Below are positions 25,901 to 41,147 of a stretch of 64,000 nucleotides of DNA, in pieces. Every line of letters starts with the position of its first letter. The stretch's first letter is position 1. This stretch comes from Littorina saxatilis (Eukaryota; Mollusca; Gastropoda; Littorinimorpha; Littorinidae): assembly GCF_037325665.1 (NCBI RefSeq), contig NC_090250.1, forward strand, positions 19,849,195-19,913,194. The letters run 5' to 3'. A program made the translations under genes and the position numbers. The notes beneath the pieces are model-generated. The model was not told where the DNA came from and made no database searches. It saw nothing but the letters and a program-made list of their open reading frames with translations.

Positions 25901-28506
25901 AAAGCGAGCTGGGGTAGGGTGGTAAAGTTCACTTGTGAATTAACTTCCTTTACACTATGCAGCGTAACTTTACATTGCTTTTGTAGGGAATATGTTGTAT
26001 TATTGTTTACGCAACTTTTTACTTGAGTATTGCATCTATATGTTGCCAAAAATGTCATTTTTATATTTAGTCAAGTTTTGACTAAATATTTTAACATCGA
26101 GGGGGAATCGAAACGAGGGTCGTGGTGTATGTGCGTGTGTCTGTCTGTCTGTCTGTCTGTCTGTGTGTGTGTGTGTGTAGAGCGATTCAGACTAAACTAC
26201 TGGACCGATCTTTATGAAATTTGACATGAGAGTTCCTGGGTATGAAATGCCGGAACGTTTTTTTCATTTTTTTGATAAATGTCTTTGATGACGTCATATC
26301 CGGCTTTTCGTGAAAGTTGAGGCGGCACTGTCACGCCCTCATTTTTCAACCAAATTGGTTCAAATTTTGGTCAAGTAATCTTCGACGAAGCCCGGGGTTC
26401 GGTATTGCATTTCAGCTTGGTGGCTTAAAAATTAATTAATGACTTTGGTCATTAAAAATCTGAAAATTGTAAAAAAAAATAAAAATTTATAAAACGATCC
26501 AAATTTACGTTTATCTTATTCTCCATCATTTGCTGATTCCAAAAACATATAAATATGTTATATTCGGATTCAAAACAAGCTCTGAAAATTAAATATATAA
26601 AAATTATTATCAAAATTAAATGTTCCAAATCAATTTAGAAACACTTTCATCTTATTCCTTGTCGGTTCCTGATTCCAAAAACATATAGATATGATATGTT
26701 TGGATTAAAAACACGCTCAGAAAGTTAAAACAAAGAGAGGTACAGAAAAGCGTGCTATCCTTCTTAGCGCAACTACTACCCCGCTCTTCTTGTCAATTTC
26801 ACTGCCTTTGCCATGAGCGGTGGACTGACGATGCTACGAGTATACGGTCTTGCTGAAAATGGCAGCTACTTGACTAAATATTGTATTTTCGCCTTACGCG
26901 ACTTGTTTAATGGTCACGTGACCTTCGCAAATTTTTCGTCTGCCGGCAAGCGGACAGCAGAGTAGGCCTACTGGCGTACTGCTGTTGCTGAGACCATCCC
27001 TGAGATGTAGGCCTGGGATGGAGACAGAATGACCAACCTTTGACTTTGTAGGAGATTAGATACACTATACAGCCTAAGGGATTTGATTTTTTTCTCAGCG
27101 GGGGGGGGGGGGGGGGGGGGGGGGGAGACTCAAATTTTTTTTGTTTTTTTTTTGTTGTTGATCATAACATGAAGAAAGCAGAACTTTTGAGCAAGAAAAT
27201 GTTCATTAAATAAACTGTTAGCCTGTCACATTATCCTGTGTAACAATCCAACATGAATGGCAACAACTACTGTGGTGAGGAATGATCTAACGTTATGTCG
27301 CTATTACAAAATGTATTATGTAATAAATACAAAAACATATTTCATGTTTTCAAGTCTTTTAAGTACTTTAGTTGAGTTCAGTGTTTAATGCTGATTCCAA
27401 TGATACCAAAACCGTTTTTGTAGGTGAATTAGAACAGAAGTTATGAAAAATGCCAAAGTAGCATATTGTGCGTTATGCTGTGTATCTGTTAAATCCCTAG
27501 TAAAATCGCATGTTTTGCAGTTTTTGAGAGATGATTTCATACATTTCCTGACATCAGGTCCCTTGCAAAAAAATTAGGCTTGTTGTATGTTTTCAGTAGA
27601 AGTAATAAAAGTGAAATTGACACAAATCATGCATTTGGTTGCTTTAGTGTTGTCCTTCAAAGTTGCCTAATTTGCTAATTTGTAAAGTGTCCTAAAAGCG
27701 CGCGCTAAAATTAAATGATTAAAAATTCATAACTTTGGTTCTAATTGACATACACAAATGATTTTGGTACCATTGGAATCAGAATAAAAAGATCTATCAG
27801 AAAATACTAACTTTGAAAATAATATCCTAACTTCAAAAATCACTTTGGTGTACCTGCTTTTATTTCTCTCTTTAAAACAAATCAATTACAATATATATAT
27901 ATTTGTACAAACTTATTTTCGTCCAGTTACATTGCTTGCGCTAGATCAGCAGAAAAAGGAAATACCAGACTGTGGTTATTGATCAAGAACCAAAAACCAA
28001 AATGCTGTGGTTTTCAGAGATTGTTAGCCGTGTCCAGAGAATCGTAATGAATTAACAATTGTTAGCCTAAGGTTAACCGTTAAATCAAGAGCTTTGTAAA
28101 CCTGCTGTCACTTGAGTGTCAGTGTGGCTGTTACTGCTCGTCTGCTGTTTTCTTCGTCGTATTTTCTTACCGAGTTACTCATATATCCAGCATGCTGTAA
28201 AGGCCAGTCAAATGACAATTCGTGCGTTTGATTCAAAGCATGAGATTACAGAGATATATATTTCCAACACAAAGACTCTTGACCAACCTGACGAATAGCG
28301 TTATATATATTATAGACACATGTATACATAAGACTAAGAGTAAGACTAAGACAAAAAAGAGAGGAGGTACCCTTCCATCTCGCTGTTACTGAGTTTCAGT
28401 TTCTCACCTCACTTCTGTAGGAATCTGGATCTCTTTTGATCAAGTTTTGTAGCTGTAGAAGGTTTGTAAGCAATCGCTTTTCCCCATCATTTATCTGCTT
28501 AGACAT
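6542..28506 (-). CDS. SDAD1: SDA1 homolog, 60S ribosome biogenesis factor (19 exons, 689 aa)
   Basis: SDA1 proteins act in the nucleus/nucleolus in maturation and export of pre-60S ribosomal particles. Coding exons from 5' to 3' (all minus): 28506-28408, 25041-24937, 23866-23768, 23147-22965, 22578-22513, 22014-21922, 21219-21145, 19353-19252, 17356-17284, 15887-15784, 15317-15260, 13881-13746, 13374-13277, 12621-12545, 12152-12032, 10891-10606, 9660-9576, 8130-7969, 6589-6542. All junctions are GT/AG and keep phase; the sum is 2070 nt, against 687 aa in the human protein as I recall it. Diagnostic stretches are [12 protein letters not shown] (start), [55 protein letters not shown], an acidic stretch in exon 16, [13 protein letters not shown] and [17 protein letters not shown] at the basic C-terminus. 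Start chosen at the only ATG before LLQLQNL. An ETS-like CCGGAAG lies about 65 bp upstream. Confidence 0.96.
7439..7590. repeat. (CA)n microsatellite
   Basis: Long CA tract in the last SDAD1 intron, with GAGAAAC and CCCACACAGAAAC interruptions. It forms the spacer of the exon-fragment duplications described next. Confidence 0.95.
7599..7911 (-). repeat. Three tandem partial copies of SDAD1 exon 18
   Basis: Each copy repeats the last 69 nt (23 codons) of SDAD1 exon 18 plus its GTAAAC donor, separated by CA/TG tracts: 7667-7599, 7807-7739 and 7911-7843, with the real exon at 8130-7969. The 7911-7843 copy keeps an open frame, has TAG directly upstream and GTAAAC downstream, and is phase 0-0, so it could be spliced in without a frameshift. 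The 7807-7739 copy has AG and GT but an in-frame TGA. The 7667-7599 copy is open but is preceded by TGG, so it lacks an AG. Confidence 0.9.
8918..9286 (-). mobile_element. tRNA-headed SINE, family A, copy 1
   Basis: On the minus strand the element starts GGGGATATAGCTCAGTCGGT, with a tRNA-like A box (TAGCTCAGTCGGTAG) and anticodon-stem-like CTGGATTTGTATCCAG, then a long body (AACACGAAAATACCCAGCATG, CCTAAATGGCGGGGTAAAAA) and a GAAGAAGAA tail. It is flanked by an unusually long ~35-bp direct repeat (8883-8917 and 9287-9321). It sits in an SDAD1 intron. Confidence 0.85.
10006..10567. mobile_element. pogo-like MITE, family 2 (CAGTTGAACC ends), split by a SINE
   Basis: TA-flanked termini CAGTTGAACCTACCC (left) and GACAGGTTCAACTG (right) with GGTGGTCGTTATAGAC internal motifs. 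A family A SINE is inserted at 10129-10501. Ends and TA target suggest pogo/Tigger-type mobilisation (inference). Confidence 0.65.
10129..10501 (-). mobile_element. tRNA-headed SINE, family A, copy 2
   Basis: Same head, body and CTTCTTCTT tail (as read on the plus strand) as the copy at 8918. Flanked by an 11-bp target-site duplication, ACTATCTTTCT (10118-10128 and 10502-10512). Inserted into a pogo-like MITE, so it is younger than that MITE. Confidence 0.88.
10997..11173. mobile_element. pogo-like MITE, family 1 (CAGTGGAACCCCCC ends)
   Basis: 177-bp element with inverted ends CAGTGGAACCCCCCTTTTAA and its near complement TTAAAAGGGGGATTCCACTG, TA on the right. Interior carries GTCTTAAAAAGGAGGGAGTC and AGGTTATGAACA motifs shared with seven other copies in the window. 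Confidence 0.8.
11657..11968 (-). mobile_element. tRNA-headed SINE, family C, copy 1
   Basis: Minus-strand head with A box (TGGCCTAGTGGTAAGGCG) and B box (GGTTCGAACCCC), a body with TCCGGTGTCAGAATAATGTG, and a GGCGTTAAGCAAACAAAC tail. Flanked by a 9-bp duplication, CTTTGGGTT (11648-11656 and 11969-11977). A near-identical copy lies at 50916. Confidence 0.88.
13080..13244. mobile_element. pogo-like MITE, family 1, diverged copy
   Basis: Starts TACAGTAAAGACTCCCCCAT and ends in a G-rich tract followed by CTACTG. Carries the family motifs AACCTCTGTAAAGGTACCCC and GGAGGTCTTAAAAATGAGG. The right part has expanded poly-G runs. Confidence 0.6.
13937..14473. mobile_element. pogo-like MITE, family 1, split by a SINE
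   Basis: TA-flanked ends CAGTGAAACCCCCCTTTTAA and TTAAAAGAGGGGTTCAACTG. The MITE sequence is continuous when the SINE at 14002-14354 and one copy of its 10-bp duplication are set aside. Confidence 0.75.
14002..14354 (-). mobile_element. tRNA-headed SINE, family A, copy 3
   Basis: Full-length copy with the TAGCTCAGTCGGTAG head on the right. The usual GAAGAAGAA tail is replaced by AACAAACAAACAGA on the minus strand. The target-site duplication ATGGAGGGGT lies at 13992-14001 and 14355-14364. Nested in a family 1 MITE. Confidence 0.88.
14465..14540. repeat. 20-bp tandem repeat at the junction of two MITEs
   Basis: About four units of GTTCAACTGTACTACAGTG. Each unit is the right end of one MITE (GGTTCAACTGTA) joined to the left end of the next (CTACAGTGG), so the junction itself has been amplified. 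Confidence 0.9.
14536..14806. mobile_element. pogo-like MITE, family 2, with internal duplication
   Basis: Ends CAGTGGAACCTGTTTATAAC and GCAGGTTTCGACTG flanked by TA. A ~75-bp segment beginning AGGTGGTCGTTATGG is tandemly duplicated (about 14595-14745). Confidence 0.75.
15640..15765 (+). mobile_element. SINE family A, 5'-truncated fragment
   Basis: Carries only the 3' part of family A: AGCATGCATCCTCCCAGCG, GGTTAAAAACGGTCATACACG, GGGAGTTTCAGCCCATGAAC and a AAAGAAGAAGAA tail. It lies just beside SDAD1 exon 10. Confidence 0.7.
16031..16677 (-). mobile_element. SINE-like element, family B, copy 2 (carries a MITE)
   Basis: Flanked by the 14-bp target-site duplication TACCTTCACTTCAA (16017-16030 and 16678-16691). 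Family B sequence is interrupted at 16081-16335 by a TIR element. Head GTTAGGGGGAGTCCCATATT is on the right as a complement. Confidence 0.85.
16081..16335. mobile_element. 255-bp MITE with ~37-bp inverted repeats
   Basis: Termini ATGTGACCCTCCACCAC and GTGGTGGAGGGTCACAT; the inverted repeats extend about 37 bp with few mismatches. It interrupts a family B SINE within GGTTAtaTCGCG, giving TA-like flanks. The long high-identity ends suggest a fairly recent insertion. Confidence 0.85.
17466..17486. repeat. Poly-G tract
   Basis: A run of about 20 G in an SDAD1 intron; the length may be unreliable in assembly. Confidence 0.8.
17613..18971. mobile_element. 1.36-kb TIR DNA transposon (CAGCAGTCCCT), copy 1
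   Basis: TA-flanked inverted ends CAGCAGTCCCT / AGGGACTGCTG. Subterminal motif TGTCCGTACATTGCAGGTGT recurs near both ends, arranged as for repeated transposase binding sites. I see no transposase-like reading frame, so it is non-autonomous. Lies in the SDAD1 intron between exons 8 and 9. Confidence 0.85.
19707..21082. mobile_element. 1.37-kb TIR DNA transposon (CAGCAGTCCCT), copy 2
   Basis: Same family and orientation as 17613-18971, alignable over its whole length with small indels (for example a poly-C expansion near 20757). Flanked by TA with unrelated outer flanks. It sits in the adjacent SDAD1 intron (exons 7-8). Because exon 8 and its flanks are not duplicated, this is two insertions rather than a segmental duplication. 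Confidence 0.85.
21324..21441. mobile_element. pogo-like MITE, family 1, short copy
   Basis: 118 bp, TA-flanked, ends CAGTCGAACCCGCCTTTTAA and TTAAAAGGGGGGTTTCCACTG-like; internally deleted relative to 10997-11173. Confidence 0.75.
21536..21640 (+). mobile_element. SINE family A, 5'-truncated fragment
   Basis: Carries the 3' end of family A (CTGAATGGCGGGGTAAAAAC, GTGGGAGTTTAAGACCATG) with a GAAGAAGAAGAAGG tail. Confidence 0.65.
24332..24862. mobile_element. 531-bp CpG-rich TIR element
   Basis: Inverted ends TGTCAGGGATCGCG and CGCGATCCCTGACA. Subterminal regions are rich in GCGTACG/TACGC and GCGTAA motifs that also pair with each other. No transposase domain seen and no convincing target-site duplication; superfamily unknown. 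Lies in the SDAD1 intron between exons 2 and 3. Confidence 0.75.
25042..26060. other. SDAD1 intron 1, distal part, with coding-like CpG-rich islands
   Basis: Two plus-strand openings have good initiation context: GCGAAGATGGCTCCC at about 25313, reaching a possible donor GGTGAGATC near 25380, and CACAATGGCTGCCTGC at about 25684, open for about 80 codons. The 25500-25760 region is richer in CpG than its surroundings. No downstream exon was recognised. It may be an alternative promoter, a nested gene fragment or chance. Confidence 0.25.
26061..26907 (+). mobile_element. Hairpin-ended repeat, family L, copy 1
   Basis: T-run, then the palindrome TTTAGTCAAGTTTTGACTAAA, a GTGTCTGTCTGTCTG microsatellite, a ~700-bp body with two internal degenerate repeats (TTCCAAAAACATATAAATATG, TTCCAAAAACATATAGATATG), then TCGCCTTACGCGA hairpin and CTTGTT. 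Other copies: 32390-33274 (minus) and 53716-54587 (plus). No coding capacity. Confidence 0.8.
26908..28401. other. SDAD1 intron 1, proximal part
   Basis: Contains a ~27-bp poly-G tract (27101-27125) and a pair of opposed motifs (GATTCCAATGATACCAAAA near 27392 and TTTTGGTACCATTGGAATC near 27763). These look like the inverted ends of an old ~390-bp element. No exon seen. Confidence 0.4.
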
Positions 28507-28572
28507 TGTTGCTGGTTCTGCTGTTCTACAGCACGTCTGTCATCACAACATTCGACACATGGAGAGACTTTG

Positions 28573-28580
28573 CCGGAAGT
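28573..28580 (+). promoter_or_regulatory. ETS/GABP-like site in the SDAD1 promoter
   Basis: CCGGAAGT lies about 65 bp upstream of the SDAD1 start codon, a usual position for ETS-type sites in housekeeping promoters. No TATA box is evident. Functional use is inferred. Confidence 0.3.
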
Positions 28581-29351
28581 TTGCACAATTGCTTCCCTTC
28601 CTCAAAATAAATAAATCTAATTCCAGTATGAACAATTTTAGGAATAAACCATATGAGAATAACAGTGAGAAAATTTTGCCAACAAATACTTGGACTCTTT
28701 TTAGATGCTTTCTTTTCTATTTCGTATGTGTATTTATCCTCTGTATATTGAATACAAATAACAAAAAGGTACACTTGCTTTTCAACGTGTTGTGCTGCAT
28801 TTTATCAATAAAATTAGTCTTGATTACTTGGCTTTGCCAACACATGGCGACCACAGACTGACGTATATCCCTTCTTATAAATAATAAATATTCCAAAGAG
28901 ACACATAGCGCTTAATTGAATACAACACACATGTTTTTGATGATTGTGCATAAATGGTGGAGGCATTTTTTCTCAGAACAATGAAAAGTACCCAGTGGTT
29001 TTCCTTCGAATCTTCTTGCAGATATGATTGTCCATGCATGACAATGACATCACTGAAGACTACCCCTTTTTTTACTCTCATTTTTGTACAAAACATGCAA
29101 TTATTTGCTTCAGTCAAACTGCATGAACCACAAAAGTTTTGTAGGTTGCCAGTGCTGTGTAACCCAGTAACAACTGTTTGTGATTTATTTGTGTAATGTG
29201 CTTCAAACTTCACTCTCAGTCATATAACATGACAGTTCACACACACAGACACAGAAACATCATGATCCTGCATATACACATTTTTTTTCCAGGATCACTC
29301 CATGCTTAAAGCACTCACCAATAACACTTTTGGTGCTTTTTCAAAAGAAAC

Positions 29352-29357
29352 TTTATT
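29352..29357 (-). promoter_or_regulatory. Poly(A) signal of RBX1 (candidate)
   Basis: AATAAA on the minus strand, about 250 bp downstream of the RBX1 stop codon and the first such hexamer in that direction that I noticed. Confidence 0.5.
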
Positions 29358-29609
29358 AAATCTCACAGAGTGGATCCCATCCATCCTCCAAAAAAAATTA
29401 AAAGCTAAACCCAGCTCTAAAGTTTGAAAAGTTTAAATGAAAAAAAAGTGAATAGAACACCCTCCCTTACCATACATAACCACCACCCCCACCCCCCTTC
29501 TCACTGTTAACCCACCACATACAACAAATCACACTGAGAACATGTTTGACTATGAATGGTTTCGGTGGACAGTGTTGATCAAGTCTTCACCGCAGGATTA
29601 AAATGGCTG

Positions 29610-37653
<8,044 letters not shown>

Positions 37654-37862
37654 CTTGTTCCTTTCTGCATGTAGAGCCAGAGACAGGACTACATTTTCGT
37701 ATTGCATAAAATCACAGAAAGCATTTCCGAAATTCTGTTTTAGTGATAAATGCATTCGTCGTTAATTTGTTTAAGTTAGATCAATGTTGCTGAGAAGCCG
37801 TTTGTTTCGAAACTAAAAAGATCGAGAAGGTGTATGAATAGCTCCGCTACACAAGCGGAATC
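37654..37862. promoter_or_regulatory. Bidirectional promoter between RBX1 and the ankyrin-DHHC gene
   Basis: Only 209 bp separate the two divergent start codons, so both 5' UTRs and the core promoters must fit here. No TATA box is evident; the motif TCCGCTACACAAGCGGA is an imperfect palindrome close to the plus-strand ATG. Shared regulation is inferred from spacing. Confidence 0.7.
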
Positions 37863-40800
37863 ATGTCGGGGGGAAGCTCTTACGTTTTGCCGTTTTCGGC
37901 ATCGTCGTTGGCCAGCCCTCCCGGTGGTAACAACCTACCTCCACCTATGGTCACTGCCCCGGGGGATGAACAAGGAAATGCAATCAGATCTGCCCCGATC
38001 TTCGAAGCAATCAAATCAGGGTAAGATTTGTTTCACAGTGGACATACTGTATCAGTGACTGTTTGCTACCCTGATGATACTAGTACTACTAGTAGTAGTA
38101 GTACAACTACGTCTGCTATGATTTCTTTTTATTTCTTTCAGTTTGAATTTTCTGTGATCCAACTCCAAGAAACTTTGGTTTGTGACTAACGTTTAGGGAT
38201 TTCCTCAATGTTTTTGAAGGTCTTTTAGAGTCATAAATGTTTCAGCGTGTCACAGGGGAAAGTTATGCTCTCGCGCGTGTTATGGTAACCAGGAGCAGGC
38301 ATGTGAATCCAGAGTAAACAAAGCCATGTGGAACCGTCCAGAACAAAAATTGCGATTCACTGATTGTCTCTCTTCCTTCCACCTAAAGTCTCTCCTAAAT
38401 TATTTTGTGTTCAGCGGTGTGCCAGTTACAACTATAAAAAAAATACATTGATCATTCCAAGAGTAAAAACATTACTAAATTCTTCAATTTTCAAATTCAA
38501 TTGATTTGGAGGAAGGCAAAAGCTATACGCACTCCAAGTGTATACAGGATCGATGAGTCTGTATACACTCCGGCAATGAAAAGCTCTGTTACAAATCTGT
38601 AGCCAATGAAATGCCCCCTAACAAGTCGTTAGGAAGTAGCCAATGAAAAATCAGTCCGATGTATAGGCCCATTGCAGAAACTCAAGTTAACAACAGCATT
38701 TCTACTCGGCGCGCGCGGTATGAGAATCACGGGTCGTAACTCTCTGGAATTGGTCATCCGCCGCCATGTTGGATGCCTTGCACGATCTCTGACAGTGCTT
38801 GAGCGTTGGGTGGCGACTCGACAAAAGTGAAAATGACACGTTGTGTGGCCAAAAACTGCAGTCAGCAGGCACACTTTAGGATCCCTAAAGTTGTTTACCA
38901 TCAGGGTGACAACTGGAAGGAAGTTACTGAGCGGAGAAGACGATTATAACTGGTTATTTTTTGCTGTGTGCAGTGCGCTAATCAACAATTGTCCATCGGT
39001 TGTGCCTTTAGAGTGAACACTGTGATAGGATGCTTTGAAAATTATACTTTGCAGTAGTTACCTGAGCTGCATTGTACCTCATTTGCCTGTCTTGAGAGCT
39101 TTATCTTGTGAATTTTGGTGCACTGTCTGCATGGTAATTTGAGATAAAGAATAAATAAATGAATATAATAATGTATTCTTGCTTTACTTTTTATGTTGTG
39201 CTGTTGTGTTAAAAAGGCAGATCCCCTTTGGACTCATGCATGCACAGTTTTCTTCATTTTGTCCGCATACACAGTGAAATACGCAAAAAGAACAAGAGTG
39301 CAATGAAGAAAACTAACAAAGACGGCATCCAATATGGCGGCGCGAAGAGACTATGAGCGGAGTTGTGCCCCTTAGGGCTAAAGCTAGCCGATCCATTTGA
39401 TAATGTCACGCCGAGTAAGAAGAATGAATTGGACCTATAGACTTACGCTATCTCTTTTTCGGAGTGTCGGGGTTGGCAAATAATACATGTACATTCACAT
39501 AGTATACACCCGTTTCTAGGTCGATACACACGTGTTCCAAACTCCGACAATAAACTGCCACGAACGCAGAAGAAGAAGAAGAAATGCTTGTAATGTATTG
39601 AAGAAAGATAATCAAAATGTGCAAACTTGTATTTCTTTCTCTGCAGGCCAAGGAGTTTGGGAACAGTATTTATTATTGAAATCAATTTGTATGGTTAAAA
39701 TGTCTCAGTTAAGCGAAGAAATATCACTCGCCAAACATGGGTTCCACTGGTACCCAGCTCTGGAGAATATAGCCCATAATAATTTACTGACAGTGACAAG
39801 CAATGAAAACCAAGAGGGAATAGAGCAGTGCAGTCCATGGCTTGGTGTTGGGTTTTCAAAAAGATTGAATATTATTTGATGCCCTTTTTTCAGGATGCTG
39901 GTCCCTGTTCAGACGATTGTGGAGCAAGAAGGGGTTGGTGTTCTGTCAACTCGCGATGAGAAAGGTCACACACCTGCTCACTGGGCTTGCCTTGGTGGAC
40001 ATACCGCTATTCTTCGATTCATTATTGAACACAAGGTATGTATGCACACTACAGTGGTACCTCTATATGGGTGGCCGAGTGGTAACGCACTTGCGAGAGG
40101 TTGCGAGTTCAACCCCTTTCCTAACCTAGGTGGTGGGTTCAAGTGCTAGTCTTTCGGATGAGACGAAAAACCGAGGTCCCTTCGTGTACACTACATTGGG
40201 GTGTGCACGTTAAAGATTCCACGATTGACAAAAGGGTCTTTCCTGGCAAAATTGTATAGGCATAGATAAAAATGTCCACCAAAATACCCGTGTGACTTGG
40301 AATAATCAGACATGGGATTCTTCCGTAAAATTACGGAATTCCGTAAATTTTTAGGCTCCAGGGATCATTCTTGAGATTCGTGCAAATCCGCTGAGAAAAT
40401 TTTGGGGTATATGTAGGTATAGACCCAAGTTTTTCGGCCGGTCCGCTGATCGCGACGCTCCATTCCATACTATTCTTGAACGGTTGGTTCATAAAACGGT
40501 CAGACTGTTGCTGGTCGATCCGTATGGGAACGCGCTCTGTGTCTTTGTCTCCCACAGTCACCGTTTCAACGTAGCTATCGGGGATTCAGTATAAGCATAC
40601 CGTATGAGAATGATTCGGCGCCATTTTTACATCGCTTTGAGCCACTTGCCAAAATGATGAGGAAGCTAAAGCGAGACGAAACCGTTCTATCCCGGGAAAT
40701 TGACCAGCAGAAGTACAAGAAAAATCTCTGGAGATTCGACTGGCTCGATGAAGTTGTATCATTGAGCTGGAAATACGAGAAAGGCCAGAAGACACAAGAC

Positions 40801-41059
40801 GTGAAACTGAAAGTTGGCGATGCTTTTGCTAAAATCAACTTGCCGGGAAAAGCTCAGTGCACTTTGTGCAACGATGTTAATGTTATCAACTACGGTTCCA
40901 ATGGAAAGACTGCCCTCAAAAGCCACTTGAAAAGCAACAAGCACCTGACTATCCTGAAAACCCAGTCGTGTAATCAGTCACTGGGGTCGTTTGGCACCGA
41001 CAAGGTAAGAACATTGAAACCACACCGTCACATGCCACCACCCCCCCCCCCCCCATCCC

Positions 41060-41147
<88 letters not shown>

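Noticed and set aside
26061-26907. Classical Helitron
   Set aside because: No 5' TC or 3' CTRR end and no A/T target; the hairpin plus CTTGTT end and T-rich flanks fit Helentron/HINE better.
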